Assembly: GCA_947372745.1 (NCBI GenBank)
Contig: CANBUY010000007.1
Location: 1 to 64,000, forward strand
Source: Comamonadaceae bacterium
GTDB lineage: Bacteria > Pseudomonadota > Gammaproteobacteria > Burkholderiales > Burkholderiaceae_C
Length of the DNA: 64,000 nucleotides
Reading direction: 5' to 3'
Both the position numbers and the translations under genes were made by a program. Below the pieces are notes generated by a model, which made no database searches, was not told the origin of the DNA, and saw nothing but the letters and a program-made list of their open reading frames with translations. Shown in pieces: positions 17,110 to 26,359 of the stretch (within the stretch, counting starts at the first letter, position 1; each line of letters opens with the position of its first letter).

Positions 17110-17187
17110 GACCCTGGGTGCATTGCACTGATAATTGTTGACGCGCTGGGCTCCGCCCACCCACCCCAACTTATCGGAATAAGCACC

Positions 17188-18306
17188 ATGCATCGTGTCA
17201 CCATCAGCAGCACCGGCCTCTATATCCCTCCGTTTGTGATCTCCAATGAAGAGTTGGTCACCGCCTTCAATAGTTTTGCTAATTTAGAAAATGCCGCCCA
17301 CGCGGCTGAGATTGCTGAGGGTACAAAGCAGCCTATCCCCCAGTCCAGCGTTGAATTTATTGAGAAAGCCTCCGGCATCAAGCAGCGCTATGTGATGGAA
17401 AAAACCGGCGTTCTAGACCCGCAGCGCATGCGCCCTCGCCTCCCCACCCGCCCGGACACCGAAATCTCCCTGATGGCAGAAATTGGCGTGGCCGCCGCCA
17501 AAGATGCGCTGGCACGCGCCGGCAAGCAAGCACAAGACATTGACGGCGTGATTTGCGCCTGCGCCAATATGCAGCGCGCCTACCCGGCGCTGGCGATTGA
17601 AATCCAGACGGTTCTGGGGATCAAGGGTTTTGGCTTTGACATGAATGTGGCCTGCTCATCCGCCACTTTTGGCATTGAAATGGCCGTCAACACCGTCAAA
17701 TCCGGCGCGGCACGGGCGGTCTTGGTGATCAGCCCAGAAATCACCTCGCCCCACCTAGCCTGGAAAGACCGGGACTGCCACTTCATCTTTGGCGACGTGT
17801 GCACCGCCGTACTGGTGGAGCGCCTTGAAAACGCAGTGGCAGGCAGCTTTGAGGTGCTGAGCACGCGGCTACTCACCACTTTCTCCAACAACATTCGCAA
17901 CAATGCGGGCTACATGTCCCGCAGTGAAGACCGCAACCCAGAAGACCGGGACCAGTTGTTCTACCAGGAAGGACGTAAAGTTTTCAAGGAAGTTTGCCCC
18001 ATGGCGGCGGAGCACATGAACCAGCACTTGGCGGCACATGGCCTGAGCGCTGCGGATGTGCGACGCTTTTGGCTGCACCAAGCCAATTTAGGCATGAACC
18101 AGTTGATTGCTCGCAAACTGCTGGGCCGCGATGCCACGCCCGATGACGCCCCGGTAATTTTGGATGAATTTGCCAACACAGCGTCTGCCGGCTCCATCAT
18201 TGCTTTTCACCGCCACCATGACGACATCAAAGCCGGCGAGGTGGGGGTGATTTGCTCTTTTGGCGCAGGCTACTCGATTGGCAGCGTGCTGGTGCGACGA
18301 ACCTGA
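17188..18306 (+). CDS. Beta-ketoacyl-ACP synthase III-like condensing enzyme
   Basis: A 372-residue thiolase-fold enzyme related to FabH. The active-site triad is complete: Cys in NVACSSATFG (about 155), His in WLHQANLGMN (about 296) and Asn in DEFANTASAGS (about 329). It is longer than canonical FabH (about 320) because of an N-terminal insertion at about 25-75. That places it with the atypical KAS III enzymes that condense acyl-CoA or acyl-ACP primers. No other fatty-acid synthesis genes are adjacent. Confidence 0.85.
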   Translation: MHRVTISSTGLYIPPFVISNEELVTAFNSFANLENAAHAAEIAEGTKQPIPQSSVEFIEKASGIKQRYVMEKTGVLDPQRMRPRLPTRPDTEISLMAEIGVAAAKDALARAGKQAQDIDGVICACANMQRAYPALAIEIQTVLGIKGFGFDMNVACSSATFGIEMAVNTVKSGAARAVLVISPEITSPHLAWKDRDCHFIFGDVCTAVLVERLENAVAGSFEVLSTRLLTTFSNNIRNNAGYMSRSEDRNPEDRDQLFYQEGRKVFKEVCPMAAEHMNQHLAAHGLSAADVRRFWLHQANLGMNQLIARKLLGRDATPDDAPVILDEFANTASAGSIIAFHRHHDDIKAGEVGVICSFGAGYSIGSVLVRRT

Positions 18307-18319
18307 AGCGGATTGATGT

Positions 18320-18838
18320 TTAGCTCAGGTCGCGTTTCATCCTGATTTCTTCCACCTTGACCGCGCCCATGGGCACGGTCTTGATGCTGGTCATCTCTCG
18401 TTTAAAACCGGCCAGGTCATGAAAACGCAGGGCGCGTTCATTGCCCAGAGGCACCCAGATGGACACCTTGGTGCAACCTTCATCAATCAAACCATCGCGG
18501 GCGGCGTCCCACAACGCCAGACCAACGCCTTGACCCCAATAGTCGGCAGCGGCGTAAATCGCCCAAATTTCGCCCATGGTGTTGGGGGTATTTTTGTCTC
18601 GCGAGCGATCAAAGCCGACAAAACCAACGACTTTTTCACCGTCCACCGCCACGATGACCTGGGGTTCGCAAAATTCAATCGCATCGCGCCAGTAAGCCTG
18701 GCCTTTTTCCACCGAGACAGCGGGGGCGACTTCGCCGGGGAACAGGGCCTTGAAGGCAGCTTGACTGGAACTGGCATGAATTTCGGCAATCGCCTTGGCA
18801 TCGCGCAAGGTGGCGGGACGGACATCAATGTTGGACAT
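18320..18838 (-). CDS. GNAT-family N-acetyltransferase
   Basis: A 172-residue acetyltransferase. The acetyl-CoA loop region is AADYWGQGVGLALWDAARDG (Q-G-x-G-x-A type), and residues 4-20 (IDVRPATLRDAKAIAEI) match the first strand and helix of the fold. The start at 18838 is chosen from the domain boundary; the frame stays open to 18967. Substrate unknown. Convergent with the KAS III gene and downstream of alkB, separated from alkB by a repeat and probable terminator. Confidence 0.8.
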   Translation of the reverse strand: MSNIDVRPATLRDAKAIAEIHASSSQAAFKALFPGEVAPAVSVEKGQAYWRDAIEFCEPQVIVAVDGEKVVGFVGFDRSRDKNTPNTMGEIWAIYAAADYWGQGVGLALWDAARDGLIDEGCTKVSIWVPLGNERALRFHDLAGFKREMTSIKTVPMGAVKVEEIRMKRDLS

Positions 18839-18986
18839 ACGGGGTATAAAAAGCACGAACAAACCCGTGCAAATAGTAAAAATTGGAACTGGATTGTCGC
18901 CGCAATCGGCCAAGACACGGCCGATTTGAAGCAAGCCTGACAAGACTACTGGCGGGCGCAGGGGCAATGGCGTAGAGTTAATTTAT

Positions 18987-19013
18987 AAAAAATAGGCTAC
19001 CAAAGCCCTGTAG
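18987..19013 (-). terminator. Probable intrinsic terminator downstream of alkB
   Basis: On the minus strand, after the alkB stop, the stem CTAC...GTAG (19013-18997; alternatively GGCT-TTGGT-AGCC) is followed closely by six T residues (18992-18987). The element is the tail of repeat-family copy C. A separate 10-bp inverted repeat, CAAGCTTGGT / ACCAAGCTTG (19015-19024 and 19055-19064), lies just upstream on that strand and could form a larger hairpin. Confidence 0.45.
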
Positions 19014-19044
19014 ACAAGCTTGGTAAGCTATTAATTTAATAGCC
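18987..19044 (-). repeat. Repeat-family copy C, alkB/GNAT gap
   Basis: On the minus strand it begins GGCTATTAAATTAATAGC and ends in the A/T-rich tail CCTATTTTTTATAAAT. Both the palindromic head and the A/T tail align with copy D at 34808, which gives the element an apparent full length of about 55-65 bases. Confidence 0.55.
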
Positions 19045-19080
19045 AAACTTATTCACCAAGCTTGGCACACCAACCACATC

Positions 19081-20292
19081 TCAATTGAATATCAAGCCTG
19101 GGGGGGCTGTCCGCTCAACGAGCTGGTACTTGGCCACCAGGCGCTCGCGCTGTCCTGGCGCGAAATTAATCCGGGCCGGATCGTGATCAACAGCGGCAAG
19201 TAACCGCTGGTCCATCACAGCAAACCACAAGGGCGGCAGATAGGCCAAGGGGAACATGCCGAAATAGCCGTTGGGCAGTTGAGGCGCCTCCTCAAAATGC
19301 CGCAAAGACTGAAAACGCCGCCTCGGGTGGGCGTGGTGGTCAGAGTGGCGCTGCAAATGGAAGGTGGCCCAATTGGAGAACATGTGGTTGCTGTTCCAAG
19401 AGTGTTGGGGTTTGCAGGACTCGTAGCTGCCGTTGGTGCCCTTCTGGCGAAGCAGGCCATAGTGTTCAATATAGTTGGCTGAGGTCAGTTGGAAGTTTGA
19501 CCATAAGGCCGCAGGAAGCAAAAACAACAGCACCGACGGGCCCAGCCACAAGCACAAGCCACCCCACAGACCCAGGGTTATTAGTGCAGGCTGGATGATT
19601 TCATTTTGCAGGGACCAAAACGGCTGCCCGTCGATACGCATCCGGTCTCGCTCCAGCATCCAAGCGCGGCGAAACGCACCGGGCATCTCTCGCAACACAA
19701 AGCGCCAGATAGACTCCCCCATGCGCGATGAGGCGGGGTCTTCGGGTGTGGCTACGTCACGGTGGTGGCCGCGGTTGTGTTCCACCGTGAAATGACCGTA
19801 AAAGGTGGGGGCCAATATCAGCTTGGCCAGCCATTTTTCAAGTGGGGCCGACTTGTGGCCAATCTCGTGGCCCAAGTTAATGCAAAACCCACCTACAGCG
19901 CCCGTGGCCAGGATGAGTCCGAGCTGGGCAGCCCAAGACAGGGGCGCGGTTTGGCTAAACCAAGCGGCATAAATGAAGGCACCCCACAGCAGCGGGACTA
20001 GAGCGAACGTGACCCGACGGTAATACGGGTCAGCCTCCAGGGCAGGAACCGCCGACTCTGGGGGGTTGCTGGTGTCTGTGCCCAGCATCCAATCAAATGC
20101 GGGGGCAAACAGATAAAAGAAAATAAACGGTAACCAAAGCATGAGCGTCACTGGGTGGTACTGCCACAGCAGCGGCCCGGTGGCAACCGAGACAGGCACC
20201 AACAGTGAAATCACCCAGGCCAAGCGCTTGCGGTCCCGGTAAGGGGCTGCGGGCTGGACAGGCGGCGAGGCGAAAGGCACGGCATCGGTCAT
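19081..20292 (-). CDS. alkB: Alkane 1-monooxygenase (AlkB-type)
   Basis: A 403-residue integral-membrane non-haem diiron hydroxylase converting n-alkanes to 1-alkanols with rubredoxin as electron donor. The histidine boxes are present in order: LGHEIGHK, EHNRGHHRDVATPEDPASSR, the AlkB-specific NYIEHYGL, and LQRHSDHHAHPRRRFQSL. Several hydrophobic segments precede the first box. Length matches the family (about 400). No rubredoxin gene is seen nearby. Divergent, with a 101-base gap, from a five-heme cytochrome whose C-terminal half resembles alcohol dehydrogenase cytochromes. Related membrane hydroxylases such as xylene monooxygenase are less likely given the NYxEHYGL motif. Confidence 0.93.
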   Translation of the reverse strand: MTDAVPFASPPVQPAAPYRDRKRLAWVISLLVPVSVATGPLLWQYHPVTLMLWLPFIFFYLFAPAFDWMLGTDTSNPPESAVPALEADPYYRRVTFALVPLLWGAFIYAAWFSQTAPLSWAAQLGLILATGAVGGFCINLGHEIGHKSAPLEKWLAKLILAPTFYGHFTVEHNRGHHRDVATPEDPASSRMGESIWRFVLREMPGAFRRAWMLERDRMRIDGQPFWSLQNEIIQPALITLGLWGGLCLWLGPSVLLFLLPAALWSNFQLTSANYIEHYGLLRQKGTNGSYESCKPQHSWNSNHMFSNWATFHLQRHSDHHAHPRRRFQSLRHFEEAPQLPNGYFGMFPLAYLPPLWFAVMDQRLLAAVDHDPARINFAPGQRERLVAKYQLVERTAPPGLIFN

Positions 20293-20393
20293 GGGCGTTT
20301 TCCTAGGTTGGGAACCTTGCGGCTATTTTCGCCGCCAATGGGGCAAGTTGTGAAGTCGTAGTAGCATCAAAGTTCAACTTTTCACCCTAGGCA

Positions 20394-22340
20394 ATGCCAA
20401 ATTCAGGCGCAAACCTTTCTCCTGACGTTATGTTCCGAACTTTCACCCACCGCTTGCTCCTTGCTCTACTGTTTTACATGCCGCTTGCGATGCACGCCGG
20501 GCCCGCTTTTGAAGACAACATGGCGCAGCGCACCCTGGCCTGTGTCGCCTGCCACGGCAAGGAAGGACGCGCCGGACCTGATGGTTATTACCCCCGACTG
20601 GCAGGAAAACCAGCGGGATACCTGTACAACCAACTACTTAATTTTCGGGACGGACGGCGTCACTATGGCTTGATGACGGGCTTGGTACAACCCTTGTCGG
20701 ACGCCTACCTGATGGAGATCGCGCAGTATTTCTCAGCCCTGAATCTTCCCTACCCCGCCCCTCAGCCAGCTATTGCCAGCCAAGAGACCTTGACCCAAGG
20801 GCGCGCACTGGTCATGCAGGGTGATAAAGCCCGAAAATTACCCGCCTGCGTGCAATGCCATGGCCAGGCGATGACCGGCGTGGCCCCCAACTTCCCTGGA
20901 TTACTCGGCTTGTCGAGCGACTACCTGAACGCGCAACTCGGGGGTTGGAAGACCGGGCAGCGCCGCGCCCATGCGCCGGACTGCATGGCTCCGATTGCCA
21001 AACAACTGTCAAACCAGGAAGTGGCCGCCGTCGCCCACTGGCTGGCCGCCCAGCCCTTGCCAGCCCAAACACAGCCTCAAGCCAAACCAAGCCCTTGGCC
21101 AGCGGGTAGCGATCCGATCAACTGTGGCAGCGCTCTGCTCATCCCAGCCAAGCCAAGCGCAGCCACCCCTCAACCCAAACCAGCTTCAGCCCTCGCGGTT
21201 CAGGGCGCCTATCTGGCCCGCGCCGGTAACTGCATGGCCTGCCATACCGCACAAGGCGGCGATGCTTTTGCCGGCGGGCGCGCGATAGCCACACCTTTTG
21301 GCACCGTGTTTTCAAGCAACCTCACGCCCGATCCCCAAACGGGTCTGGGTCGCTGGACAGCCAGTGATTTTTGGCAAGCCCTTCACCACGGTCGCGCCAA
21401 AGACGGACGGCTGCTGAACCCAGCCTTCCCGTATACAAACTACACACAGGTCACGCGGGCCGACTCGGACGCCCTTTATGCGTACCTGCAAACACTGCCG
21501 CCAAGCATCAAGCCAAACAAGGAACACGCCATGCGCTGGCCTTTTGGCACACAAGCGGCACTGGCCACATGGCGCGCCCTCTATTTCACTCCTGGGGAGT
21601 TTCAAGCAGAGCCCTCGCAGCCCGCCGAGTGGAACCGGGGTGCCTATTTGGTGCGTGGCTTGGGCCATTGCGCCGCGTGTCACACACCCCGCAACGCGCT
21701 GGGTGGCAACAAAAACTCGTCCGATCTGGCAGGTGGCATGGTGTCCCAGCAAAACTGGTACGCCCCTTCTCTGCGCAATGTGCAAGAGGGTGGCACCTCG
21801 GAAAATCTTGCTCAGGACATGCTGGCACTGCTTAAAACAGGCATTCACCCCGGTGGCTCGGCCATTGGGCCGATGGCCGAGGTGGTCAAAGGCAGCACGC
21901 AGCACCTGTCCGATGACGATCTGAAAGCGATGGTGGTTTATTTAAAATCACTGACGCCGCCATCAACCCCTACCAGCCTCCCAAGCAAACGCAACGAAGA
22001 GCGCAAGCCTAGCACCGCACTGGGCGCCAAGCTGTACGAAGACCGTTGCATTCAATGCCATGGCGCGCAAGGTGAAGGGGTCAACGGGGCTTACCCCCCT
22101 CTGGCCAACAATCGGGCAGTGACGCTCAACAACCCAGTCAACTTGGTACAAATCGTTTTGTACGGCGGCTACGCGCCCGCGACAACAGGCAACCCCCGCC
22201 CCTACGGCATGCCGCCGTATGTGCTGCAAATGAACGGCAAAGAGACCGCCAGTGTCTTGAACTACATCCGAAATTCCTGGGGCAATCGGGCCCCCGAAGT
22301 GACGGAACTCGACGTTAACCAGGCACGCGAACGACCATAA
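20394..22340 (+). CDS. Five-heme cytochrome c: c4-like head fused to AdhB-like triheme tail
   Basis: A 648-residue periplasmic protein with five CxxCH sites: CVACH (50-54), CVQCH (152-156), CMACH (280-284), CAACH (426-430) and CIQCH (552-556). The first two sit in tandem domains like cytochrome c4/c553 (to about 220). After a Pro/Gln/Ala linker (221-265), the last three follow the order of the triheme cytochrome subunit of membrane alcohol, gluconate or sorbitol dehydrogenases. A signal peptide is visible if translation starts at the second ATG (20430, MFRTFTHRLLLALLFYMP), which is more likely than 20394. No dehydrogenase catalytic subunit lies next to it. Probably passes electrons from a periplasmic dehydrogenase to the respiratory chain; the partner is unknown. 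Confidence 0.85.
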   Translation: MPNSGANLSPDVMFRTFTHRLLLALLFYMPLAMHAGPAFEDNMAQRTLACVACHGKEGRAGPDGYYPRLAGKPAGYLYNQLLNFRDGRRHYGLMTGLVQPLSDAYLMEIAQYFSALNLPYPAPQPAIASQETLTQGRALVMQGDKARKLPACVQCHGQAMTGVAPNFPGLLGLSSDYLNAQLGGWKTGQRRAHAPDCMAPIAKQLSNQEVAAVAHWLAAQPLPAQTQPQAKPSPWPAGSDPINCGSALLIPAKPSAATPQPKPASALAVQGAYLARAGNCMACHTAQGGDAFAGGRAIATPFGTVFSSNLTPDPQTGLGRWTASDFWQALHHGRAKDGRLLNPAFPYTNYTQVTRADSDALYAYLQTLPPSIKPNKEHAMRWPFGTQAALATWRALYFTPGEFQAEPSQPAEWNRGAYLVRGLGHCAACHTPRNALGGNKNSSDLAGGMVSQQNWYAPSLRNVQEGGTSENLAQDMLALLKTGIHPGGSAIGPMAEVVKGSTQHLSDDDLKAMVVYLKSLTPPSTPTSLPSKRNEERKPSTALGAKLYEDRCIQCHGAQGEGVNGAYPPLANNRAVTLNNPVNLVQIVLYGGYAPATTGNPRPYGMPPYVLQMNGKETASVLNYIRNSWGNRAPEVTELDVNQARERP

Positions 22341-22383
22341 TCAGAACTGATGGCCTCTGCCCACTGCACCTAAAAACTCACCG

Positions 22384-24018
22384 ATGAACATCACTCGCTC
22401 AAGCCTTTGTCTTTTAACCATCGCGACGCTTGCCGCTTGCGCGACGCCACCTTCCGGCCCTGAAAAAGACAAGACCTACCGCATCACCATCTTGCATACC
22501 AACGACCACCATGGTCGCTTTTGGAAAAACAACGATGGTGAATACGGCATGTCAGCACGTAAAACCGTGATCGACAGCATCCGACAGGAGGTGGCCTCGG
22601 GTGGTGGATACAGCTTGTTGCTCGATGGTGGCGATGTCAACACCGGCGTGCCCGAGTCTGACCTTCAGGACGCCGTGCCGGACTTCAAGGGCATGAATTT
22701 ACTGGGTTACCAAGCCATGGCGGTGGGCAACCATGAGTTCGACAAGCCGCGCAGCGTGCTCAAAATGCAGCGTGAGCTGGCACAGTTTCCCATGCTGTCA
22801 GCCAATATTTACGAAGATGGGAAGCGCATGTTCACGCCCTACAAAATCTTTGATTTGGGCGGCGTCCGTGTGGGCGTGATGGGGCTGACCACCGAGGACA
22901 CCCACAAAATGGTGCACCCCGACCATGTCAAAAACCTTGAATTTCGCCCCGTGATTGCTGAAGCTACCCAAGTGATCCCCGAGATGCGGCGTCAGGCAGA
23001 CGTGGTGATTGCCGCCACGCACATGGGGCACTATGAAAATGGGGCGCACGGCACGCAAGCACAAGGCGATGTGGAAATGGCGCGCGCGACCCGTGGGATT
23101 GACCTGATTGTGGGTGGCCACACCCAAAACCCCGCATGCATGAAGGCAGAAAACGTTCTTGATCGCGCTTATGTTCCGGGCGCTGAATGCCAGCCCGACC
23201 GTCAACACGGCACCTGGATTGTGCAAGCCCACGAGTGGGGTAAATACGTGGGCCGGGCCGACTTCGATTACCGCAACGGGGCGTTTAGCTTGGTGAAATA
23301 CGCCTTGATCCCGATAAACCTGAAGCAATCGCTCGTCCAAGCAGATGGCAAGACCACACTGCAAACCTACACCCCCGAAATCGTTGAAAACAAAGACATG
23401 CTGGCGCTCTTGTCGCCTTACCAGAGCATGGGGCACGCACGACTAGGCCTGGAAATTGGCAGCACCGATGGTCGACTAGAAGGGGACCGAGTCCTGACTC
23501 GGGTCAAACAAACGGCCATGGGTATTTTGGTGGGCCGCTCCTTGATGGAAAAAACAAACGCAGACTTTGCCGTGACCAATGCCGGCGCGATACGGGATGG
23601 TATCGCCCAAGGCAAGATCACCTATAAAGACGTGCTCAAAGTTCACCCCTTTGGCAACACCATTGCTACGGTTGACCTGAGCGGTGCTGAAGTGTTGGCG
23701 TATTTGGAGGCCATCGTCAAAATGTCACCCGGCTCCGGGGCTTTTCCGCAGTTTGCAGGCATTCAAATGCTGGTCGAGTCGGGCAAAGTGAGTGGCGTCA
23801 GCCTTCAAGGCGCCCCGCTTCAAGCCCAAAAAACCTACCGACTGGTGGTCAATAATTTCCAGGCTGTGGGCGGCGATGGCTACCCCAAACTGACCGGCCA
23901 CCCGAGCTACCAAAACACGGGCTTTGTCGATGCCGATGTCTTGAAGGCATTTATCACGGCGCACAGCCCCATAAAGAGCATGGATTTTGAGCCAGGTGAC
24001 GCTGTGGTGCGTAGATAA
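22384..24018 (+). CDS. ushA: UshA-like UDP-sugar hydrolase / 5'-nucleotidase lipoprotein
   Basis: A 544-residue metallophosphoesterase closely resembling E. coli UshA along its length. Metal-site motifs include HTNDHHGRF, GGDVNTGVP, GNHEFD and ATHMGHYENG; the C-terminal nucleotidase domain has GGDGYPK. It releases nucleosides and phosphate from external nucleotides. The N-terminus ends in a lipobox (LAAC, Cys19), so it is probably anchored as a lipoprotein, unlike the soluble E. coli enzyme. It starts 43 bases after the cytochrome gene. Confidence 0.93.
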   Translation: MNITRSSLCLLTIATLAACATPPSGPEKDKTYRITILHTNDHHGRFWKNNDGEYGMSARKTVIDSIRQEVASGGGYSLLLDGGDVNTGVPESDLQDAVPDFKGMNLLGYQAMAVGNHEFDKPRSVLKMQRELAQFPMLSANIYEDGKRMFTPYKIFDLGGVRVGVMGLTTEDTHKMVHPDHVKNLEFRPVIAEATQVIPEMRRQADVVIAATHMGHYENGAHGTQAQGDVEMARATRGIDLIVGGHTQNPACMKAENVLDRAYVPGAECQPDRQHGTWIVQAHEWGKYVGRADFDYRNGAFSLVKYALIPINLKQSLVQADGKTTLQTYTPEIVENKDMLALLSPYQSMGHARLGLEIGSTDGRLEGDRVLTRVKQTAMGILVGRSLMEKTNADFAVTNAGAIRDGIAQGKITYKDVLKVHPFGNTIATVDLSGAEVLAYLEAIVKMSPGSGAFPQFAGIQMLVESGKVSGVSLQGAPLQAQKTYRLVVNNFQAVGGDGYPKLTGHPSYQNTGFVDADVLKAFITAHSPIKSMDFEPGDAVVRR

Positions 24019-24073
24019 TAAGCGCGCATAGCGTCAATTCGAATCAATGGTTATTTAAATTAGGAGTAAAAAA

Positions 24074-24226
24074 ATGGCAAAAGGTCAGCAAAGCAACAAA
24101 ATGGTTAAAAAACCAAAAAAGGACACCGCTCCACCAAAAACCGTGTCACCTGATGCGGTTCGTCCCACCGTGACCACCGTGGTCCCCGTGCGCGGCAAAC
24201 TAAAAAACGCCCCTAGCAAAGGCTAA
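24074..24226 (+). CDS. Small Lys-rich protein of 50 residues
   Basis: An open frame with the strong ribosome site TAGGAG eight bases before ATG, encoding a basic, Lys/Pro/Val-rich peptide starting MAKGQQSNKMVKKPKKDTAP and ending LKNAPSKG. No hydrophobic segment, no cysteine. It resembles short conserved basic proteins seen in Burkholderiales; function unknown, nucleic-acid binding being an untested guess from its charge. It stands alone between ushA and the hybrid kinase. Confidence 0.7.
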   Translation: MAKGQQSNKMVKKPKKDTAPPKTVSPDAVRPTVTTVVPVRGKLKNAPSKG

Positions 24227-24286
24227 ATGGTCGAGCGGCGCCAAATGTCATTGGCTTTAGATTCATAAGAATCCATCTAAGCATTC

Positions 24287-26359
24287 ATGCGCCGCCCGTC
24301 TCTCCCAAAAAATCTTTATCTGCCAAAGATAATTGAAGATTTACGCAGGTCGCAATCTGAGCTGAAGACTCAAAATATAGCGCTGCAATTCAGTCAAAAC
24401 GCTGCGGAGGGTGCGTCAGAGCGATTTCAAACCCTTTTCTCCAGTGTTCCTCTCGCTTTAATGGTGGTCGATGAACAGGGACTGGTTTTAGAAAGCAATG
24501 CCATGGCGTTGGCACTTTTTAGGCCCCTGGAAACTGATGCACCCCTGAATTTTCTATTTCAACTGATTGATCACCAACAGTTGGGCATTGTTGAAAATGC
24601 TTTCAATATCGCCAAGATAAAGGGCACCAGCGAAACCACTGAACTCATATTTGCCTCAGGCGCCAACGGATTTTTTACGGGTGACCTGCATATGGCACAA
24701 ATAGAAAATCCCACGGATGAGTTGATGCACTTCACCTGTGCCATCGTTGACCAAAGACCCCTGCTTCAAAAACGCCAAGCCCTGCAAGCCAGCGCCGAGG
24801 AATTACTCCGGCGAAATGAAGAGCTGCAAGGCAGTCGAAACAGATTGTCTGCCATCATCAACTCATCGCTGGATGCGATTATTTGCGCGGATCAAACCGG
24901 CGCCATCACTGTTTTTAACCCGGCAGCGGCAGCTCTGTTTCGCGCCAACGCCACGGATGCCATGGGCTCCCAAGTGTCAGCCTTCATGCCGGATTTGACG
25001 CCTGAACGCATGAACGTCCTCTCCGGTACCCAGGAAAAAGTGGCGGAAATGGCCGGAAAAACAAGCGCTGGTGACCCTGTGCTGGTTGAAGCCAGCATGT
25101 CCTACGAGCAACATGTTGAGGGGCACACCACCACCATCTTTGCCCGTGACATCACCGAGCGAATAAAGATGGAGGCCCAACGCAACCGCCTTGAGGGACA
25201 GCTCAGGGAGTCTCAAAAAATGCAAGCTGTAGGCACCATGGCGGGGGGCATCGCACACGATTTCAACAACATCATCAGTGCCATTTTGGGCAATGCTGAG
25301 TTGGCCTTACAAGAAGTCGAAGCCCTCTCTAACGCACGGGTCAGCTTGAACGAAATCGACAAAGCGGGGCGACGCGCCAGAGACCTGGTGGGTCAAATCC
25401 TTACTTTTAGCCGCGATGAATCGCCCAAACGCTCGCCCATTCAACTGGCCGATGTGGTCCATGAAACCATGAATCTCATCAAGGTGACAGTTCCCCCTAC
25501 GATTCAAATGCTGGTCAAGCTCGACCCCAGCACACCCTTTGTGCTGGCGGATGCCACACAGGTTGAACAGGCACTGCTCAACCTGTGTACCAATGCCATT
25601 CAGGCGATTGGCCACCAGCGTGGCAGCATCAGCATTGAGTTGAGCCACAACCTGAATTCGATCCATGTCCAAAACGAACGGCGAAAAGGTGTGCGTGGAA
25701 AACACGTCAAATTGACGGTCACAGACACGGGTGTCGGCATGGACGCAGAGACCGCCAAACGAATTTACGAGCCCTTCTTCACCACCAAGCCCATGGGACA
25801 GGGAACCGGGCTGGGTCTGTCCGTGGTTCATGGTGTCATGCGAACCCATGAAGGCACGGTTGCCGTGCAAAGTACACCAGATATCGGCAGCGTGTTTACC
25901 CTTTGCTTTCCCATATCAACAGAGTCACCGCTTCCGGTCACGGTGCGGGTACCCAGCGTCAATGTCAGTGCTGATTTTGGTTCTGGCAAACACATCATGT
26001 ATGTGGATGATGATGAGGCCTTACTGTTTTTGGTGAAGCGCGCGCTCACAAAAAGAGGCTTTGAGGTCAGCATCTTTCACGACCCGCGCCAGGCTGTCGA
26101 GGCTCTGCGCGAGCGCCCCCTCAACTTTGATTTATTGATCACGGACTACAACATGCCAGGCTACTCAGGGCTTGAAGTCTTGAAGGAGGCGCACTTGATC
26201 CACCCGGAATTACCCATTGCGCTGGCCTCGGGTTATGTGACACCAGAAATTGAGCGAAACGCCTTGGCGGCAGGAGCCCGAGCCCTGATCTACAAGCCCA
26301 ATGATGTGGAAGAAATGTGTGCCACCTTGCAGCGCCTGCTTCAACCGGAGCCAACTTGA
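24287..26359 (+). CDS. Cytoplasmic hybrid sensor histidine kinase (PAS-PAS-HisKA-HATPase-REC)
   Basis: A 690-residue kinase without membrane segments. After a short coiled-coil start come two PAS domains (about 45-160 and 185-300). The H-box MAGGIAHDFNNIISAILGNA (about 322-341) is followed by an HATPase domain with DTGVGM and GTGLGLSVVHG. A C-terminal receiver (about 567-685) carries the phospho-Asp in LLITDYNMPGYSG. No DNA-binding regulator or phosphotransfer gene lies nearby, so the output is not local. The next gene, rluA, overlaps its stop by TTGA. Confidence 0.9.
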   Translation: MRRPSLPKNLYLPKIIEDLRRSQSELKTQNIALQFSQNAAEGASERFQTLFSSVPLALMVVDEQGLVLESNAMALALFRPLETDAPLNFLFQLIDHQQLGIVENAFNIAKIKGTSETTELIFASGANGFFTGDLHMAQIENPTDELMHFTCAIVDQRPLLQKRQALQASAEELLRRNEELQGSRNRLSAIINSSLDAIICADQTGAITVFNPAAAALFRANATDAMGSQVSAFMPDLTPERMNVLSGTQEKVAEMAGKTSAGDPVLVEASMSYEQHVEGHTTTIFARDITERIKMEAQRNRLEGQLRESQKMQAVGTMAGGIAHDFNNIISAILGNAELALQEVEALSNARVSLNEIDKAGRRARDLVGQILTFSRDESPKRSPIQLADVVHETMNLIKVTVPPTIQMLVKLDPSTPFVLADATQVEQALLNLCTNAIQAIGHQRGSISIELSHNLNSIHVQNERRKGVRGKHVKLTVTDTGVGMDAETAKRIYEPFFTTKPMGQGTGLGLSVVHGVMRTHEGTVAVQSTPDIGSVFTLCFPISTESPLPVTVRVPSVNVSADFGSGKHIMYVDDDEALLFLVKRALTKRGFEVSIFHDPRQAVEALRERPLNFDLLITDYNMPGYSGLEVLKEAHLIHPELPIALASGYVTPEIERNALAAGARALIYKPNDVEEMCATLQRLLQPEPT

